In this document: positions 8,895-17,653 of the stretch, piece by piece
Layout of the letters: the number at the start of each line of letters is the position of its first letter
Numbering within the stretch: position 1 is the stretch's first letter
Assembly: GCA_965219705.1 (NCBI GenBank)
Contig: OZ244789.1
Span: 1,364,001-1,428,000 of the forward strand
Direction of reading: 5' to 3'
DNA length: 64,000 nucleotides
Source of the DNA: JAJECS01 sp965219705
Lineage (GTDB): Bacteria; Chloroflexota; UBA11872
Notes under the pieces: generated by a model
The model's database searches: none
The model's input: only the letters and a program-made list of their open reading frames with translations
Told to the model about the DNA's origin: nothing
Translations under genes and position numbers: made by a program

Positions 8895-9845
8895 CGCCTC
8901 GTTGCGGGCGGCGACGTAGCGCTCGAACTCGCCGGGCTCCCACGTGAAGAGCCCCTGGCCCTCGCGCGCGCCCGTGTGTCCGGCGGCCACGGCGTCCTCC
9001 AGCACGGCGGGCGGCTCCGGACTGGAGTCGAGGTCCGGCCCCAGATAGGTGAATATCTGGCGATACACGTCCAGCCCGGCCATGTCGGCTTGGCGCATGA
9101 TGCCGAGCACCGGGATCCGCCGCCCCAGCACGCCCTTCATCAGTTGGTCGATCTCATCGGCGGTGGTGACGCCCTTGGCGATGAGGCTCAGGGCCTCGCG
9201 CGCGAGCGCGAACTGCAGCCGGTTCACCAAGTAGCCGGGGAGCTCCTTGCGGACGGCCACGGGCCACTTGTCGAGCGACTCGAGCAGCTCGCGCAGACCG
9301 TTGATCGTCGCCGCGTCGGTTAGCACGCCCGGGGCGATCTCGACCGTTGGGATCAGGTGCGGCGGCAGCATCCAGTGGGCCAGCGCCACGCGCTCGGGGT
9401 GGGCGCAGCCCTTGGCGATGTCGCTCACGGCGATGCTGGACGTATTGCTGGTCAGGATCGCGGGCGCCGGACAGTGCCGGTCGAGTTCGGCGAAGACGGC
9501 CTGCTTGACTGACAGGTCCTCGGCCACGGCCTCGGCCGCAAACTCGGCCCCGGCGGCTGCGTCGGCCAGGGTTTCGGGGGCGCGCAGCCGGCCGACGATC
9601 ACGTCCACGTCGTCGTCGCCGATCACGCCGGCGCGCACCAGGTCGTGGGCGTCCTGCCGAGCCTCGGCGATCGCCGCCTCGGCGCGACCCGGCGCCGCGT
9701 CGTAGAGCGACACGGTGAAGCCGCCGCGGGCCAGCTCGAGCGCGATCCCATGACCCATGCGGCCCGCGCCGACCACCACGGCACGTCGTCCATCGCCCGC
9801 GTTCGAATCAGAAGTCACGATTTCATCCCCCGCTGCGTTCCGCAT
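8859..9845 (-). CDS. 3-hydroxyacyl-CoA dehydrogenase family protein
   Basis: NAD-dependent oxidation of 3-hydroxyacyl-CoA, as in beta-oxidation or butyrate-type pathways. The Rossmann motif VVGAGRMGHGIALELA is at the N-terminus. TSNTSSIAVSDIA and the catalytic-His region ALAHWMLPPHLIPTVEI follow, then the C-terminal helical domain with GYLVNRLQFALAREAL. The frame extends 20 residues further upstream, but the ATG at 9845 fits the fold, leaves room for the divergent promoter and has a TATCCT box seven bases before it. No enoyl-CoA hydratase domain or thiolase is nearby, so the physiological substrate is open. Confidence 0.88.
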   Translation of the reverse strand: MRNAAGDEIVTSDSNAGDGRRAVVVGAGRMGHGIALELARGGFTVSLYDAAPGRAEAAIAEARQDAHDLVRAGVIGDDDVDVIVGRLRAPETLADAAAGAEFAAEAVAEDLSVKQAVFAELDRHCPAPAILTSNTSSIAVSDIAKGCAHPERVALAHWMLPPHLIPTVEIAPGVLTDAATINGLRELLESLDKWPVAVRKELPGYLVNRLQFALAREALSLIAKGVTTADEIDQLMKGVLGRRIPVLGIMRQADMAGLDVYRQIFTYLGPDLDSSPEPPAVLEDAVAAGHTGAREGQGLFTWEPGEFERYVAARNEALIRALRDDRGG

Positions 9846-9877
9846 GTGACTGAGGATAAGCCCCCGCGGGCCAGGGA

Positions 9878-9883
9878 TATACT
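9878..9883 (+). promoter_or_regulatory. -10 box TATACT upstream of the 315-residue membrane gene
   Basis: TATACT ends 15 bases before the ATG, which predicts an mRNA leader of under ten bases. It lies in the 53-base divergent gap with the dehydrogenase. The same hexamer is used by several other genes here. Confidence 0.5.
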
Positions 9884-9898
9884 TCCGACGTTGGCCGC

Positions 9899-10846
9899 AT
9901 GACATCCACTGACACCACCGGAACGCACAACGCGGCCGGAGCGACGGACGGCCTGCTGGGCCCCGTTGCCGCGGCCTTTGCGGTTGGCTCTCGTCCCGGA
10001 GTGCTCGGCTTGGGTCTGGCGGCGGGGGCGGGGGTCGGGGCGCTGGGCGGCAGCGCCGCGTCGCTGGCCTATATCCGCTCGCCAGCGGCCGTGCCGTTCG
10101 TCGTCATTGCGGCTGGGCTTGTCGTCGTCATCTGGTCCATCGCCGCCGGCGCCGTGGCCGCGGCGGCGAGCGAGCCCGACGCAACGCTCGCGGCAGGACT
10201 GCGTCGGTCGCTCCGGCGCACCGTTCCCCTCGTCGTGGCGGCTGTCCCCGCCGCCCTGATCGTCGGCGCGCTGCTCGTGGCGCAGGTGGGCGTGTTCGCC
10301 CTCACGCAGATGGGCGCGCGCGGGCCGCTGGGTGAGCTTCCCGCCCGGCCGTTGGCACTGATCGCGCTGGTGTACACGCTCATCTTCTTCATGAATGTCC
10401 TTGTGATCGTTCCCGCCGGCGCCGCCTTGTGGCTGGTGCTGCCCCACGTGATGCGGGGCGCTGGTCCCATCGAGGCGCACGCGCGGGTGCGGGACGCGTT
10501 TTGGGCGCATCCGCGCACGGTGCTGCGCACGTTGGTCGGCGTGATCATCATGGCCAGCGCCGCCGCCGCCGCCCTGTTGGGATTGGTGGCGCTGGGCCTG
10601 CTGGTCGCGTCCTTCGCGCAGATTCTCGGCGCGGGCGAAACGTTCCTGCTGCGATTCTCCGAGCCGCTGGTGTCGGACATGTTCATGACGGTTACGGTCG
10701 ACAACCTGGCGGCCGTGGTTGTCATGGCAACGGGTTTGGGGGCGGCGGTGGGCGCGGCCACCGTTCCGAGCGGCATGTTGGGCATCGCGGGCGGAGCCTA
10801 TCTCGCGCGGCACGTCGACGAAGTCGAACCGACTCAGACCGCCTAG
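9899..10846 (+). CDS. Hypothetical integral membrane protein
   Basis: 315 residues with six or seven predicted membrane segments, including PFVVIAAGLVVVIWSIAAGA, LALIALVYTLIFFMNVLVIV and a final AAVVVMATGLGAAVGAAT. The layout, with paired helices and a mid-protein amphipathic stretch (IEAHARVRDAFWAHPRTVL), is like Chloroflexota and Actinobacteria proteins annotated as DUF4013 or glycerophosphoryl-diester phosphodiesterase membrane domain, but no diagnostic motif is visible. The stop overlaps the tail of the convergent zinc-ribbon gene by four bases. Function unknown. Confidence 0.75.
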   Translation: MTSTDTTGTHNAAGATDGLLGPVAAAFAVGSRPGVLGLGLAAGAGVGALGGSAASLAYIRSPAAVPFVVIAAGLVVVIWSIAAGAVAAAASEPDATLAAGLRRSLRRTVPLVVAAVPAALIVGALLVAQVGVFALTQMGARGPLGELPARPLALIALVYTLIFFMNVLVIVPAGAALWLVLPHVMRGAGPIEAHARVRDAFWAHPRTVLRTLVGVIIMASAAAAALLGLVALGLLVASFAQILGAGETFLLRFSEPLVSDMFMTVTVDNLAAVVVMATGLGAAVGAATVPSGMLGIAGGAYLARHVDEVEPTQTA

Positions 10847-11034
10847 CCGCAGGCGCCGAAGCCGCAGGCCGGGCAGACGAGGCACAGGCCCTGCGCTCGC
10901 AGCGGCGCGGTGCAGTCGGGACAGACCGGCGCGGGCCGCCGCATGACGGGAGGCGGCGTCGGCGGTCGTGGGCGGACATCTCCTATGCGTGGCGGGGAAA
11001 GGGTCGCCGACGGTAGTTCTTTGAGGGGGGACAT
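10843..11034 (-). CDS. Small zinc-ribbon protein resembling the C-terminus of class II ribonucleotide reductase
   Basis: 63 residues: a Pro/Arg-rich N-terminus followed by two CxxC pairs (CPDCTAPLRAQGLCLVCPAC, then GFGACG). This spacing closely matches the terminal zinc ribbon of vitamin B12-dependent ribonucleotide reductases (CPxCG...EGCxxCxxCGYSKC), where the final cysteines reduce the active site. It stands alone; no reductase gene is in the window. A TATACT box lies six bases upstream of the ATG. It could be a stand-alone metal-binding or redox protein. Codon use and the promoter support a real gene. Confidence 0.6.
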   Translation of the reverse strand: MSPLKELPSATLSPPRIGDVRPRPPTPPPVMRRPAPVCPDCTAPLRAQGLCLVCPACGFGACG

Positions 11035-11065
11035 GGCGACAGTATAGCAGCTTGTTCGGTATTTG
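11035..11065 (-). promoter_or_regulatory. Promoter of the zinc-ribbon gene, probably leaderless
   Basis: On the reverse strand TATACT lies exactly six bases before the ATG (plus-strand 11041-11046), with CAGACA as a possible -35 box 18 bases upstream. At that spacing the transcript would start at or next to the A of the ATG. Confidence 0.55.
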
Positions 11066-11266
11066 TCTGGTATCTGCGTGAGAGGTCGCGCCGCATCCGG
11101 CCGGGGCCGTCTTAGCCCAGATCAGAGGCGACCACCGATTGACGAGCGATGCGCATCAGCCCGCTGGCAGCCTGACGATGCGTACACTGCGGCTCCCGTG
11201 AGTGGCGGGCGGGGCCTTTTACTCGCATTGGCCCTGGAAGCGACTTGATGGGCGATTTCGGGCGAA

Positions 11267-13150
11267 ATGTATAGGCACCTGATGTGCGGTCGTGGGCAAG
11301 GGCGCCGGATGGCGCTGGCGGCCGTTGTCGCGGCGGCTGCCATGCTGCTCGCGCTCGCCCCCCAAGCCCGCGCCCTGGAGTGTGCGGGAGTCGACGTCGG
11401 CGATGGGTGCCTCTTCACGATCACCGGCGGCGACACAGCCGAACCCAGCGACGGCTACGCGGTGACCAATATCCTCGGTGTGCCGATGTGGGACTTCGTG
11501 CGCGACAAGAGCGCGCAGGCGATCGGCTACCCCATCAGCCAGCGCTGGGTGAATGGCCCCTTCACCCTACAGGCCTTTCAGAAGGCGATCCTGCAGTGGG
11601 ACCCCGTCAAGCAGCGCATGAACTACTACAACACGCTGGACGAGCTGGCGAATCGGTATCCCCACGTCGAGTTGCCCTTGGTGCCGTCCCACCGCGTGCT
11701 GGAAGCGGACCGGGGCGCGACCTTCGGCGCCATCATCCGGAATCACCTGGCGCTGCTGGACCAGAACGAGGCGATCAAGACGCGGTTCCTAGCCGAGCCC
11801 GATTGGCTGAATCTTTATGGGCTCCCGATCAGCTACGAGGAGCGGGAGGTCGACGGCCAGGCGGGAGCGGTGCAGATGCTGCGGGCGCAGCGCACAGTGT
11901 TCGTGGTCTGGAACGTCCCCGCGCCGGGGACGACGGTGGGCCGCGTGAACCTGCAGAACGTGCCCGACAAGCTGAAGCGGCTGAGCAACGTGATCATCCC
12001 TGACGCCGCCAAGGCCCCGGTGACGCGCGAGGCGGTGGCTGATGTCGTAGAAGCACTTCACAGCCTGGAGATGGGATCCCAGCCGCTCTTTGAAGCAGTT
12101 GCGGGCAAGTCCTGGGTCCGGGATGGCATCAACGCGGATGAGCTAACTGTGGTCAAAGAACTGACGTACATGGCCAGTAGAGACGAAGCTCGGGCCTTGA
12201 GCGTCATTCAGATGCCATTTCTCGAAACTGTTGAAGCGGCTGACGACTCGGCGGTCACCGAGATGGCGAGTTTCCACCACAACTCGGACCCGGACCTCAT
12301 GGGCTTCTTGAACCATGTCCTATCGCACCCGACGCTGAGCGGCGGTGTCAGGGACGAGCACGTTCCAGCGTTAACGGCACTGCTCACCAAGGCATATCAC
12401 GCCGATCAGGAGACGCGACACTACCTGTATGGCACGTTGCTGAATCCCGAGGCAGTCATCGTTGAGAAACGCGCCGTGAGGCTTCCGCTTACAGGAGACG
12501 TGCTCCTGGCGGTAGTTCGAACAAAACACGGCGCAGCCGACACCATGGAATGGCTAGAGCGGGCGCTTCGCAGCCACGAAGGTTTTATGGGGGTGCCCCT
12601 CCCCAGCAACTATGTCTCCCTGCTGATCGCGGATGTCAGCGCAACGGGATCGCATAGGGGCCTTCTCTCAATCCATGATTCAATTCGTGAACCTGGCGGG
12701 CTGGTCACTCATGTGGCGGCGTTCATGTACGCGAACGGAGGTTGGCCATGGATGGGTCAGGGGGTCGGTTCGTTCTTGCGGTGGATCGCGCTGGATAAAG
12801 GCCCGCCCTACTTCGACTTCACGATTGGCGTCGACTCTTGCGAGTCCGCCCGCAGCCTATCCGAGCTCGAACGGAAATCAGGGTCGGCAATTGACTGGAG
12901 ATCGATCTGCCACGCCCGGATGGGGTTCGCCCTGTTTCACGACCTATACAACGTCTTGGGGGAACAAGAGTTTCGAAGAGGCCTTAGGGAGCTGTACCTG
13001 AAGCGGGATCGACATTACATGGAGTACGAATGCCTGGGGGCAGAGGCGAGTGTTTGCTTTATGCGGGCCGCGTTCGTGACCAGTGCCCCCGATCCGTCAG
13101 TGGGGGGCGTAGCCTGGCATTACATTCACCGCTGGTACTACGGCCTGTAG
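11267..13150 (+). CDS. Secreted protein with a degenerate gluzincin (pseudo-peptidase) domain
   Basis: 627 residues. A signal peptide follows an internal Met (MALAAVVAAAAMLLALAP, cleavage near ARALEC). The region IGYPISQRWVNGPFTLQAFQ resembles a short repeat domain common in secreted Chloroflexota proteins. The middle is helical (YMASRDEARALSVIQMPFLE). The C-terminal third has the layout of gluzincin metallopeptidases, but the HExxH helix reads H-V-A-A-F (His482) and the downstream Glu is Gln498 in PWMGQG, so two of three zinc ligands and the catalytic Glu are lost. Base composition seems somewhat lower in GC than neighbours from about 12,000 on. Start choice among three near-by Mets is uncertain. 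Confidence 0.75.
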   Translation: MYRHLMCGRGQGRRMALAAVVAAAAMLLALAPQARALECAGVDVGDGCLFTITGGDTAEPSDGYAVTNILGVPMWDFVRDKSAQAIGYPISQRWVNGPFTLQAFQKAILQWDPVKQRMNYYNTLDELANRYPHVELPLVPSHRVLEADRGATFGAIIRNHLALLDQNEAIKTRFLAEPDWLNLYGLPISYEEREVDGQAGAVQMLRAQRTVFVVWNVPAPGTTVGRVNLQNVPDKLKRLSNVIIPDAAKAPVTREAVADVVEALHSLEMGSQPLFEAVAGKSWVRDGINADELTVVKELTYMASRDEARALSVIQMPFLETVEAADDSAVTEMASFHHNSDPDLMGFLNHVLSHPTLSGGVRDEHVPALTALLTKAYHADQETRHYLYGTLLNPEAVIVEKRAVRLPLTGDVLLAVVRTKHGAADTMEWLERALRSHEGFMGVPLPSNYVSLLIADVSATGSHRGLLSIHDSIREPGGLVTHVAAFMYANGGWPWMGQGVGSFLRWIALDKGPPYFDFTIGVDSCESARSLSELERKSGSAIDWRSICHARMGFALFHDLYNVLGEQEFRRGLRELYLKRDRHYMEYECLGAEASVCFMRAAFVTSAPDPSVGGVAWHYIHRWYYGL

Positions 13151-13479
13151 GGTGCCGGTCCCTAACCGCCGAGGCCTGGTTGACTCGGGACTGTCGGTGC
13201 AGCCGAGGTCGAATGACTGAGACTCCTCGCGTTCGCTCGGAGTGACAGTGAAAGTGCACTCGGAGTGGCGGTGGGGGTGCGCTCGGATGGACCAATGGCT
13301 TGCGCGCGGGGGTCGATGGGGATGCGCTTGGAGCGACGCGGGTGGGCGCGCGGCCTCCGCGAGTCCGTGGCCACCGGATGAGGGCGGTTCGCGAAGCGCC
13401 CCTACATCACGGCGCGGAAATCGGATCACCGGCGTCCCCGCCTATACTGCGGCGCTCCCTCCGCTGAGGATCAGTCTCC
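13151..13479. repeat. Repeat-rich intergenic region
   Basis: No gene seen. It contains a copy of the 'ACTCCTCGC...CTCGGAGTGACA' hairpin repeat (about 13214-13249), then degenerate reiterations of GTGCGCTCGGA-like text. A copy of the TTCGCGAA palindrome follows at 13382-13402. A TATACT box at 13443-13448 probably drives the M20 peptidase gene. Confidence 0.6.
13443..13448 (+). promoter_or_regulatory. -10 box TATACT upstream of the M20 peptidase gene
   Basis: A perfect match to the hexamer used elsewhere in the window, 31 bases before the ATG, leaving a leader of about 24 bases. No clear -35 element is visible. Confidence 0.45.
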
Positions 13480-14625
13480 ATGTCTGGCGTGACAGTGCGC
13501 CTGGCCGATCTGGTGGCGATCAACAGCGTCAACGCCAGCCTTCCCGGAGGGCCGGGCGAGCAGGCGATGGCGGACTACGTCGCGGACGCCGCGCGCGCCA
13601 TGGGCGCCGAGGTCGAGCTGCACGAGGTCGAGCCGGACCGCCCAAACGTGCTGGCCCGCATCGACCGTGGCCGCCCGCGCACGCTGATGTTCGAGTGTCA
13701 CCTGGACACGGTTGGGCTGGCGCCGATGCCCGACGCGCTGAATCCGCGGATCGAGGGCGGGCGGCTCTACGGGCGGGGGTCGGCCGACCCGAAGGGCTCG
13801 CTGGCCGCCATGCTGAGCGTCCTCGAAAGCGCGGCCGCGGACCCGGCGTTTCCGGTCAATCTCTGGCTGGCGGGGTCGATGGACGAAGAGATCACCATGC
13901 GCGGGTCGCGGGCGCTGGCCGAGCGCCGGCCCGCGGTTGACGGGGTGATCGTGGGCGAGCCCACGAACCTGCAACCGATCGTGGCTCACAAGGGCGTGCT
14001 GCGCTGGCGCGTGCGCACCGCCGGCGTGGCGGCGCACAGCGCGACGCCGGAGCGCGGCCGCAACGCGATCTTCGACATGCAAACGGTGATTGGCGCGCTT
14101 CGCGAAGGCATCGAGCCGGGCCTGGCGCAGGCGATGCATCCACGTCTCGGCTCCGCGACCTGGAGCGTGGGCACGATTCAAGGCGGCGAGGCGGTCAACG
14201 TAGTGCCGGACGCGTGCGAGATCGACTGCGATCGGCGGCTGCTGCCCGGTGAAGAACCCGACGCGATTCTTGCCGCGGTGGATCGCCTGTTGGACCGGCT
14301 GCGTCAGGCGGACGCCGGCATCCGCGTCGAGCGCGAGGCGCCGTACGTCCACGTGCCGCCGATGGAGACGGCCGCCGACGAGCCGGTGGTGCGGGCGACC
14401 GTGCGCGCGCTTGAACAAGCTGGCCGCGACCCCACCCTGGCCGCCGTCGCCTACGCCACCGACGCCTCCATGTTGGCGAGCCTTGGCGGCCTGCCGGCCA
14501 TCGTGCTGGGACCGGGCGACATCGCGCAGGCGCACACGAACAACGAGTGGATCGAGCTGGCCGAGCTCGAAGCGGCGGTGGGCGTCTATCGCGGGATTTG
14601 CGAGGCCTTTGCCGATGCGGCCTGA
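13480..14625 (+). CDS. M20 family metallopeptidase (ArgE/DapE-like)
   Basis: Di-zinc amidohydrolase that removes acyl or aminoacyl groups from small substrates. The metal-site motifs appear in order: ECHLDTVGL, GRGSADPKGSLAAM (bridging Asp), DEEITMRG (catalytic Glu pair), GEPTNLQP, and a C-terminal AHTNNEWI (last His ligand). The dimerisation domain lies between, starting at AHSATPERG. The 381 residues fit ArgE, DapE and carboxypeptidase G2-type enzymes; sequence alone does not separate them, and no lysine or arginine genes lie nearby. It is followed 54 bases later by lpdA, unrelated in function. Confidence 0.9.
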   Translation: MSGVTVRLADLVAINSVNASLPGGPGEQAMADYVADAARAMGAEVELHEVEPDRPNVLARIDRGRPRTLMFECHLDTVGLAPMPDALNPRIEGGRLYGRGSADPKGSLAAMLSVLESAAADPAFPVNLWLAGSMDEEITMRGSRALAERRPAVDGVIVGEPTNLQPIVAHKGVLRWRVRTAGVAAHSATPERGRNAIFDMQTVIGALREGIEPGLAQAMHPRLGSATWSVGTIQGGEAVNVVPDACEIDCDRRLLPGEEPDAILAAVDRLLDRLRQADAGIRVEREAPYVHVPPMETAADEPVVRATVRALEQAGRDPTLAAVAYATDASMLASLGGLPAIVLGPGDIAQAHTNNEWIELAELEAAVGVYRGICEAFADAA

Positions 14626-14643
14626 TCGCCCGCGGTCGCCATC

Positions 14644-14649
14644 TACAAT
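14644..14649 (+). promoter_or_regulatory. -10 box TACAAT upstream of lpdA
   Basis: TACAAT sits 31 bases before the lpdA ATG in the short gap after the M20 gene and suggests independent transcription. No -35 match was seen. Confidence 0.35.
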
Positions 14650-14679
14650 GCGGTCCGCTCTGACGACCCTCACGATGCC

Positions 14680-16095
14680 ATGCCAATAACGGCGGATGTT
14701 TGCGTGCTCGGCGGCGGTCCGGGCGGCTATGTGGCGGCCCTGCGCGCCGTCGCGCTCGGCGCCAAGGTCGCGCTGGTCGAGGCCGAGGAAGTCGGCGGCG
14801 TATGCCTGCTGCGCGGCTGCATTCCGTCCAAGGCCCTGCTCCGCAGCGCCGAGGTCTACCAGCTCGCGCTCCACGCCGGCGCCTTCGGCGTGAACGTGTC
14901 GGGCGTCGAGGCCGACTATCCGGCCATGCGGGCGCGCAAAGACCGCATCGTCCGTCAACTCGTGCGCGGAGTGGGGGGCCTGCTTGACGCGGCCGGGGTC
15001 ACGGTGGTGCGCGGCTACGGAACGCTGGCCGGCGCCGGCGTCGTCGAGGTGGATATGGGTGACAGCGGCGACCTGGTGCTGGCGCCCAAGGTGATCATCG
15101 CCAGCGGCTCTTCGTCCGTGATGCCGCCGGTTCCGGGCACCGACCTTCCGGGTGTGATCGACAGCGATGGGGCGTTCGAGCTCGAAGAGCCACCCGAGCA
15201 GATCGTCGTGGCGGGCGCGGGCGCGGTTGGCGTCGAGTGGGCCACGTTGTTCGCGCTGCTGGGCAGCGAGGTCACGCTGGTCGAGATGCTGCCGACGGTG
15301 GTCCCGAACGAAGACGCCGACGTGAGCGCGGCCTTGCGCAAGATTCTGGTGCAGCAGGGTGTGACCGTGCGCGACGGCACTCGCATCGAGTCCATCGCCG
15401 AACGCGAGGGTGGGCTGCGAGTGAGCCTGGGCCGCGACGGTGAGACCTCCGACGTCGACGCCACCCACGTTCTCATGGCCACCGGGCGCCGGGCCAACGC
15501 GCTGAACCTTGGGCTTGAGCGGATGAGCGTGACGCACAGCGCCCAGGGCATCCCCGTGGACAGCGCCATGCGCACGAACAATCCCGACATCTACGCCGTC
15601 GGCGACGTGACGGGTCAGCGCCTGCTGGCGCACGTGGCGTCGCATCAGGGCGTGGTCGCGGCGGAAAACGTCATGGGCGGGTCAGCGGTCTATCACGATC
15701 ACGCGGTGCCCGCCTGCACGTTCACCCATCCCGAGATCGCGAGCGTGGGGCTCACCGAAGCCGACGCCCGCGCGCAGCACGGCGAGGTGCTTGTGGGGCG
15801 CTTTCCCTTCCAGGCGCTGGGCCGCGCCCGGGCCTTCGGCGATACCGACGGCTTTGTGAAAGTGGTGGCGGATAGCGCGCAGCGGCTGCTGGGGATGCAC
15901 GTGATCGGCCCCGGAGCCAGCGACATCATCGCCGAGGGCGCGCTGGCGCTGCAGCTCCAGGCCACGCTGGGCGATCTGCGCGAGACGATTCACGCGCATC
16001 CGACCTTCCCCGAGGCCACCGCCGAGGCAGCGTGGCAGGCCATCAACCAGCCGTTGCACCTGCCGCAGCGGCGCGCCCGTGCGCGGGCGTCCTGA
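14680..16095 (+). CDS. lpdA: Dihydrolipoyl dehydrogenase
   Basis: FAD-dependent E3 component that reoxidises lipoyl groups of 2-oxoacid dehydrogenase complexes or the glycine cleavage system. The FAD loop is LGGGPGGYVAALRA. The redox disulfide lies in GGVCLLRGCIPSKAL (CxxxxC, with LLR where most have LNV). The NAD-binding loop is AGAGAVGVEWATLF, the second FAD motif DIYAVGDVTG, and the catalytic pair is HAHPTFPEATAEA. The 471 residues are standard. No E1 or E2 genes are adjacent, so its partner complex must be elsewhere. Confidence 0.95.
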   Translation: MPITADVCVLGGGPGGYVAALRAVALGAKVALVEAEEVGGVCLLRGCIPSKALLRSAEVYQLALHAGAFGVNVSGVEADYPAMRARKDRIVRQLVRGVGGLLDAAGVTVVRGYGTLAGAGVVEVDMGDSGDLVLAPKVIIASGSSSVMPPVPGTDLPGVIDSDGAFELEEPPEQIVVAGAGAVGVEWATLFALLGSEVTLVEMLPTVVPNEDADVSAALRKILVQQGVTVRDGTRIESIAEREGGLRVSLGRDGETSDVDATHVLMATGRRANALNLGLERMSVTHSAQGIPVDSAMRTNNPDIYAVGDVTGQRLLAHVASHQGVVAAENVMGGSAVYHDHAVPACTFTHPEIASVGLTEADARAQHGEVLVGRFPFQALGRARAFGDTDGFVKVVADSAQRLLGMHVIGPGASDIIAEGALALQLQATLGDLRETIHAHPTFPEATAEAAWQAINQPLHLPQRRARARAS

Positions 16096-16301
16096 GTTGG
16101 ATTCCCGCGAAGGGGGGACCTTTTCGAAGCCCGTGCGTCATTTGCCGCGTGCCCCCTCAACCTAACCTTCTCCCACCAGGGGAGAAGGGACCGGACCCGT
16201 ACCAGGATGAACTCTCACCGATCCCCTCTCCCTTGAAGGGAGAGGGCTAGGGTGAGGGTGACACCCCGGGCCATGGCAGACCTGCACCCCGGCCTTCTTC
16301 G
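16096..16301. repeat. Two interspersed hairpin repeats
   Basis: Between lpdA and the kinase lie a copy of the 'CTTCTCCCACCAGGGGAGAAGG' element (about 16163-16186) and a complete copy of the 'CCCTCTCCC...GGGAGAGGG' hairpin with its TAGGGTGAGGG tail (16223-16260; 9-bp perfect arms, 5-base loop). Copies flank each other in similar order near 53.7 kb. Confidence 0.75.
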
Positions 16302-17333
16302 ATGAGGGAGCGGCGGGCGCCGGCCGTCGTCGCGTCGGGCGAGGTCATGGTCGAACTGGCTGGCGCCAAGCCGCTGGCGCGCGCGGCCACGATCAAGCGA
16401 TCGAATTCCGGCGATGTGCTCAACGTGGCCGTGGTGCTGGGCCGGCTGGGTCTGCCGTGCTCCATCCTTACCAAAGTCGGCGACGATCCGTTTGGCGACT
16501 ATCTGCTCGAGGACTGGACCAGCCTGGGCGTCGACCTGCGCTACGTCACGCGCGGCGGCGGTCCAACCGGCCTCTATGTCGCGGAGCACGCCGCGGACGC
16601 CAGCTACCAAATCTGGTACTGGCGGAAGGGCAGCGCGGCGTCGACCATCGCCCCCGCCGACGTGGACCGGGTGGACCTGGATGGCGTGCGGCTGGTGCAT
16701 TTGAGCGGCATCTCGCAGGCCATCTCCGCCTCCTCGCGCGCCGCGACGCGGCGCCTGGCGCGGCGTGCCCGCGCCAACGGCATCCCGGTCTCGCTGGATG
16801 TCAACTACCGCCCGCAACTCTGGTCGCCGGAAGAGGCGGCCGAGGCGATGCACGAGGTGCTCCCGGATGCGGATGTCGTGTTCTGCGGCGCCCCCGACGA
16901 ATCGACGGCCGTGACGGGTTACCCCGACCCGGCGGATGCGGCGAAATACTTTCTGGACCAGGGGGTGGACACGGCGGCGATCACCATGGCGGAAGACGGC
17001 GCGCTGGCGGCCACGGTTGACGAGACCGTGCGGCTGCCGCACGTGGCGCGGCGAACCAAGGGGCCCCAAGGCGCCGGCGACGCGTTTGTCGGCGGCTTTC
17101 TGGCGGGGCGCCTCGCGGGCGCGGGCGTTGCCACCTGCACGCGCTTCGGCACCCTCGTCGCCGGCCTCAAGGTCGAAAACCCGGGACCACTGCACGGCAT
17201 TCCCCGGCGCCCCGAGATCGTGGCGCGCGCCGCTGAGTTGGGGTGGGATGATGTGCTGCAGACGTTGAACGCGCTGGCGGCGGATGCCGGCGGGCCAGAC
17301 CCCGACCGGAATGAATCGAAGGTGACGGGATGA
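16302..17333 (+). CDS. PfkB-family sugar kinase, probably 2-keto-3-deoxygluconate kinase
   Basis: Ribokinase-fold kinase. The N-terminal substrate region is SGEVMVELAG, then SGDVLNVAVVLGRLGL. The motif SLDVNYRPQLWSPEEA is typical of KDG kinases. The catalytic C-terminal motif GPQGAGDAFVGGFLAGRL carries the base Asp in GAGD. The 343 residues include a short disordered tail. A role in sugar-acid catabolism would fit the enolase-superfamily dehydratase near 60 kb, but the two are far apart. The stop overlaps the ATG of the YbjQ gene by four bases (ATGA), so the two are translationally coupled. Confidence 0.82.
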   Translation: MRERRAPAVVASGEVMVELAGAKPLARAATIKRSNSGDVLNVAVVLGRLGLPCSILTKVGDDPFGDYLLEDWTSLGVDLRYVTRGGGPTGLYVAEHAADASYQIWYWRKGSAASTIAPADVDRVDLDGVRLVHLSGISQAISASSRAATRRLARRARANGIPVSLDVNYRPQLWSPEEAAEAMHEVLPDADVVFCGAPDESTAVTGYPDPADAAKYFLDQGVDTAAITMAEDGALAATVDETVRLPHVARRTKGPQGAGDAFVGGFLAGRLAGAGVATCTRFGTLVAGLKVENPGPLHGIPRRPEIVARAAELGWDDVLQTLNALAADAGGPDPDRNESKVTG

Positions 17334-17653
17334 TCGTGGTGACCGCGTTTGAGATTCCGGGCCGGGAGATCACCGAAGCGCTGGGGATCGTGCAGGGGAA
17401 TAGCGTGCGGGCGCGCGGCATCGGCCGCGACATCGTCGCCGGGTTCCGCAGCATCAAGGGCGGCGAGATCCGGGAGTATGCGGAGCTGCTGGCGCAAGCT
17501 CGGCTGGAGGCGTTTCAGCGGATGGTCACGCACGCCGAGGGGTTGGGCGCGGACGCCGTCGTAGGCGTGCGCTACAACACGGCCGACGTGATGCAGGGCG
17601 TGGCCGAGTTGTTGGCCTACGGCACCGCCGTGCGGACGGCGGCCAAGGACTAG
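17330..17653 (+). CDS. YbjQ/UPF0145 family protein
   Basis: 107 residues matching the small YbjQ (heavy-metal-binding-domain-like) family. The hallmarks are VVTAFEIPGREITEALGIVQG near the start, SVRARGIGRDIVAGFRSIKGGE in the middle, then ARLEAFQRMVTHAEGLGADAVVGVRY. The family forms pentameric rings; its biochemical role is not established. The start overlaps the kinase stop (ATGA). The stop overlaps the tail of the convergent amidase by three bases. Confidence 0.92.
   Translation: MIVVTAFEIPGREITEALGIVQGNSVRARGIGRDIVAGFRSIKGGEIREYAELLAQARLEAFQRMVTHAEGLGADAVVGVRYNTADVMQGVAELLAYGTAVRTAAKD

Noticed and set aside
13471..15645. 724-codon reverse open frame
   Set aside because: Antisense shadow of the M20 peptidase and lpdA genes; no family pattern.
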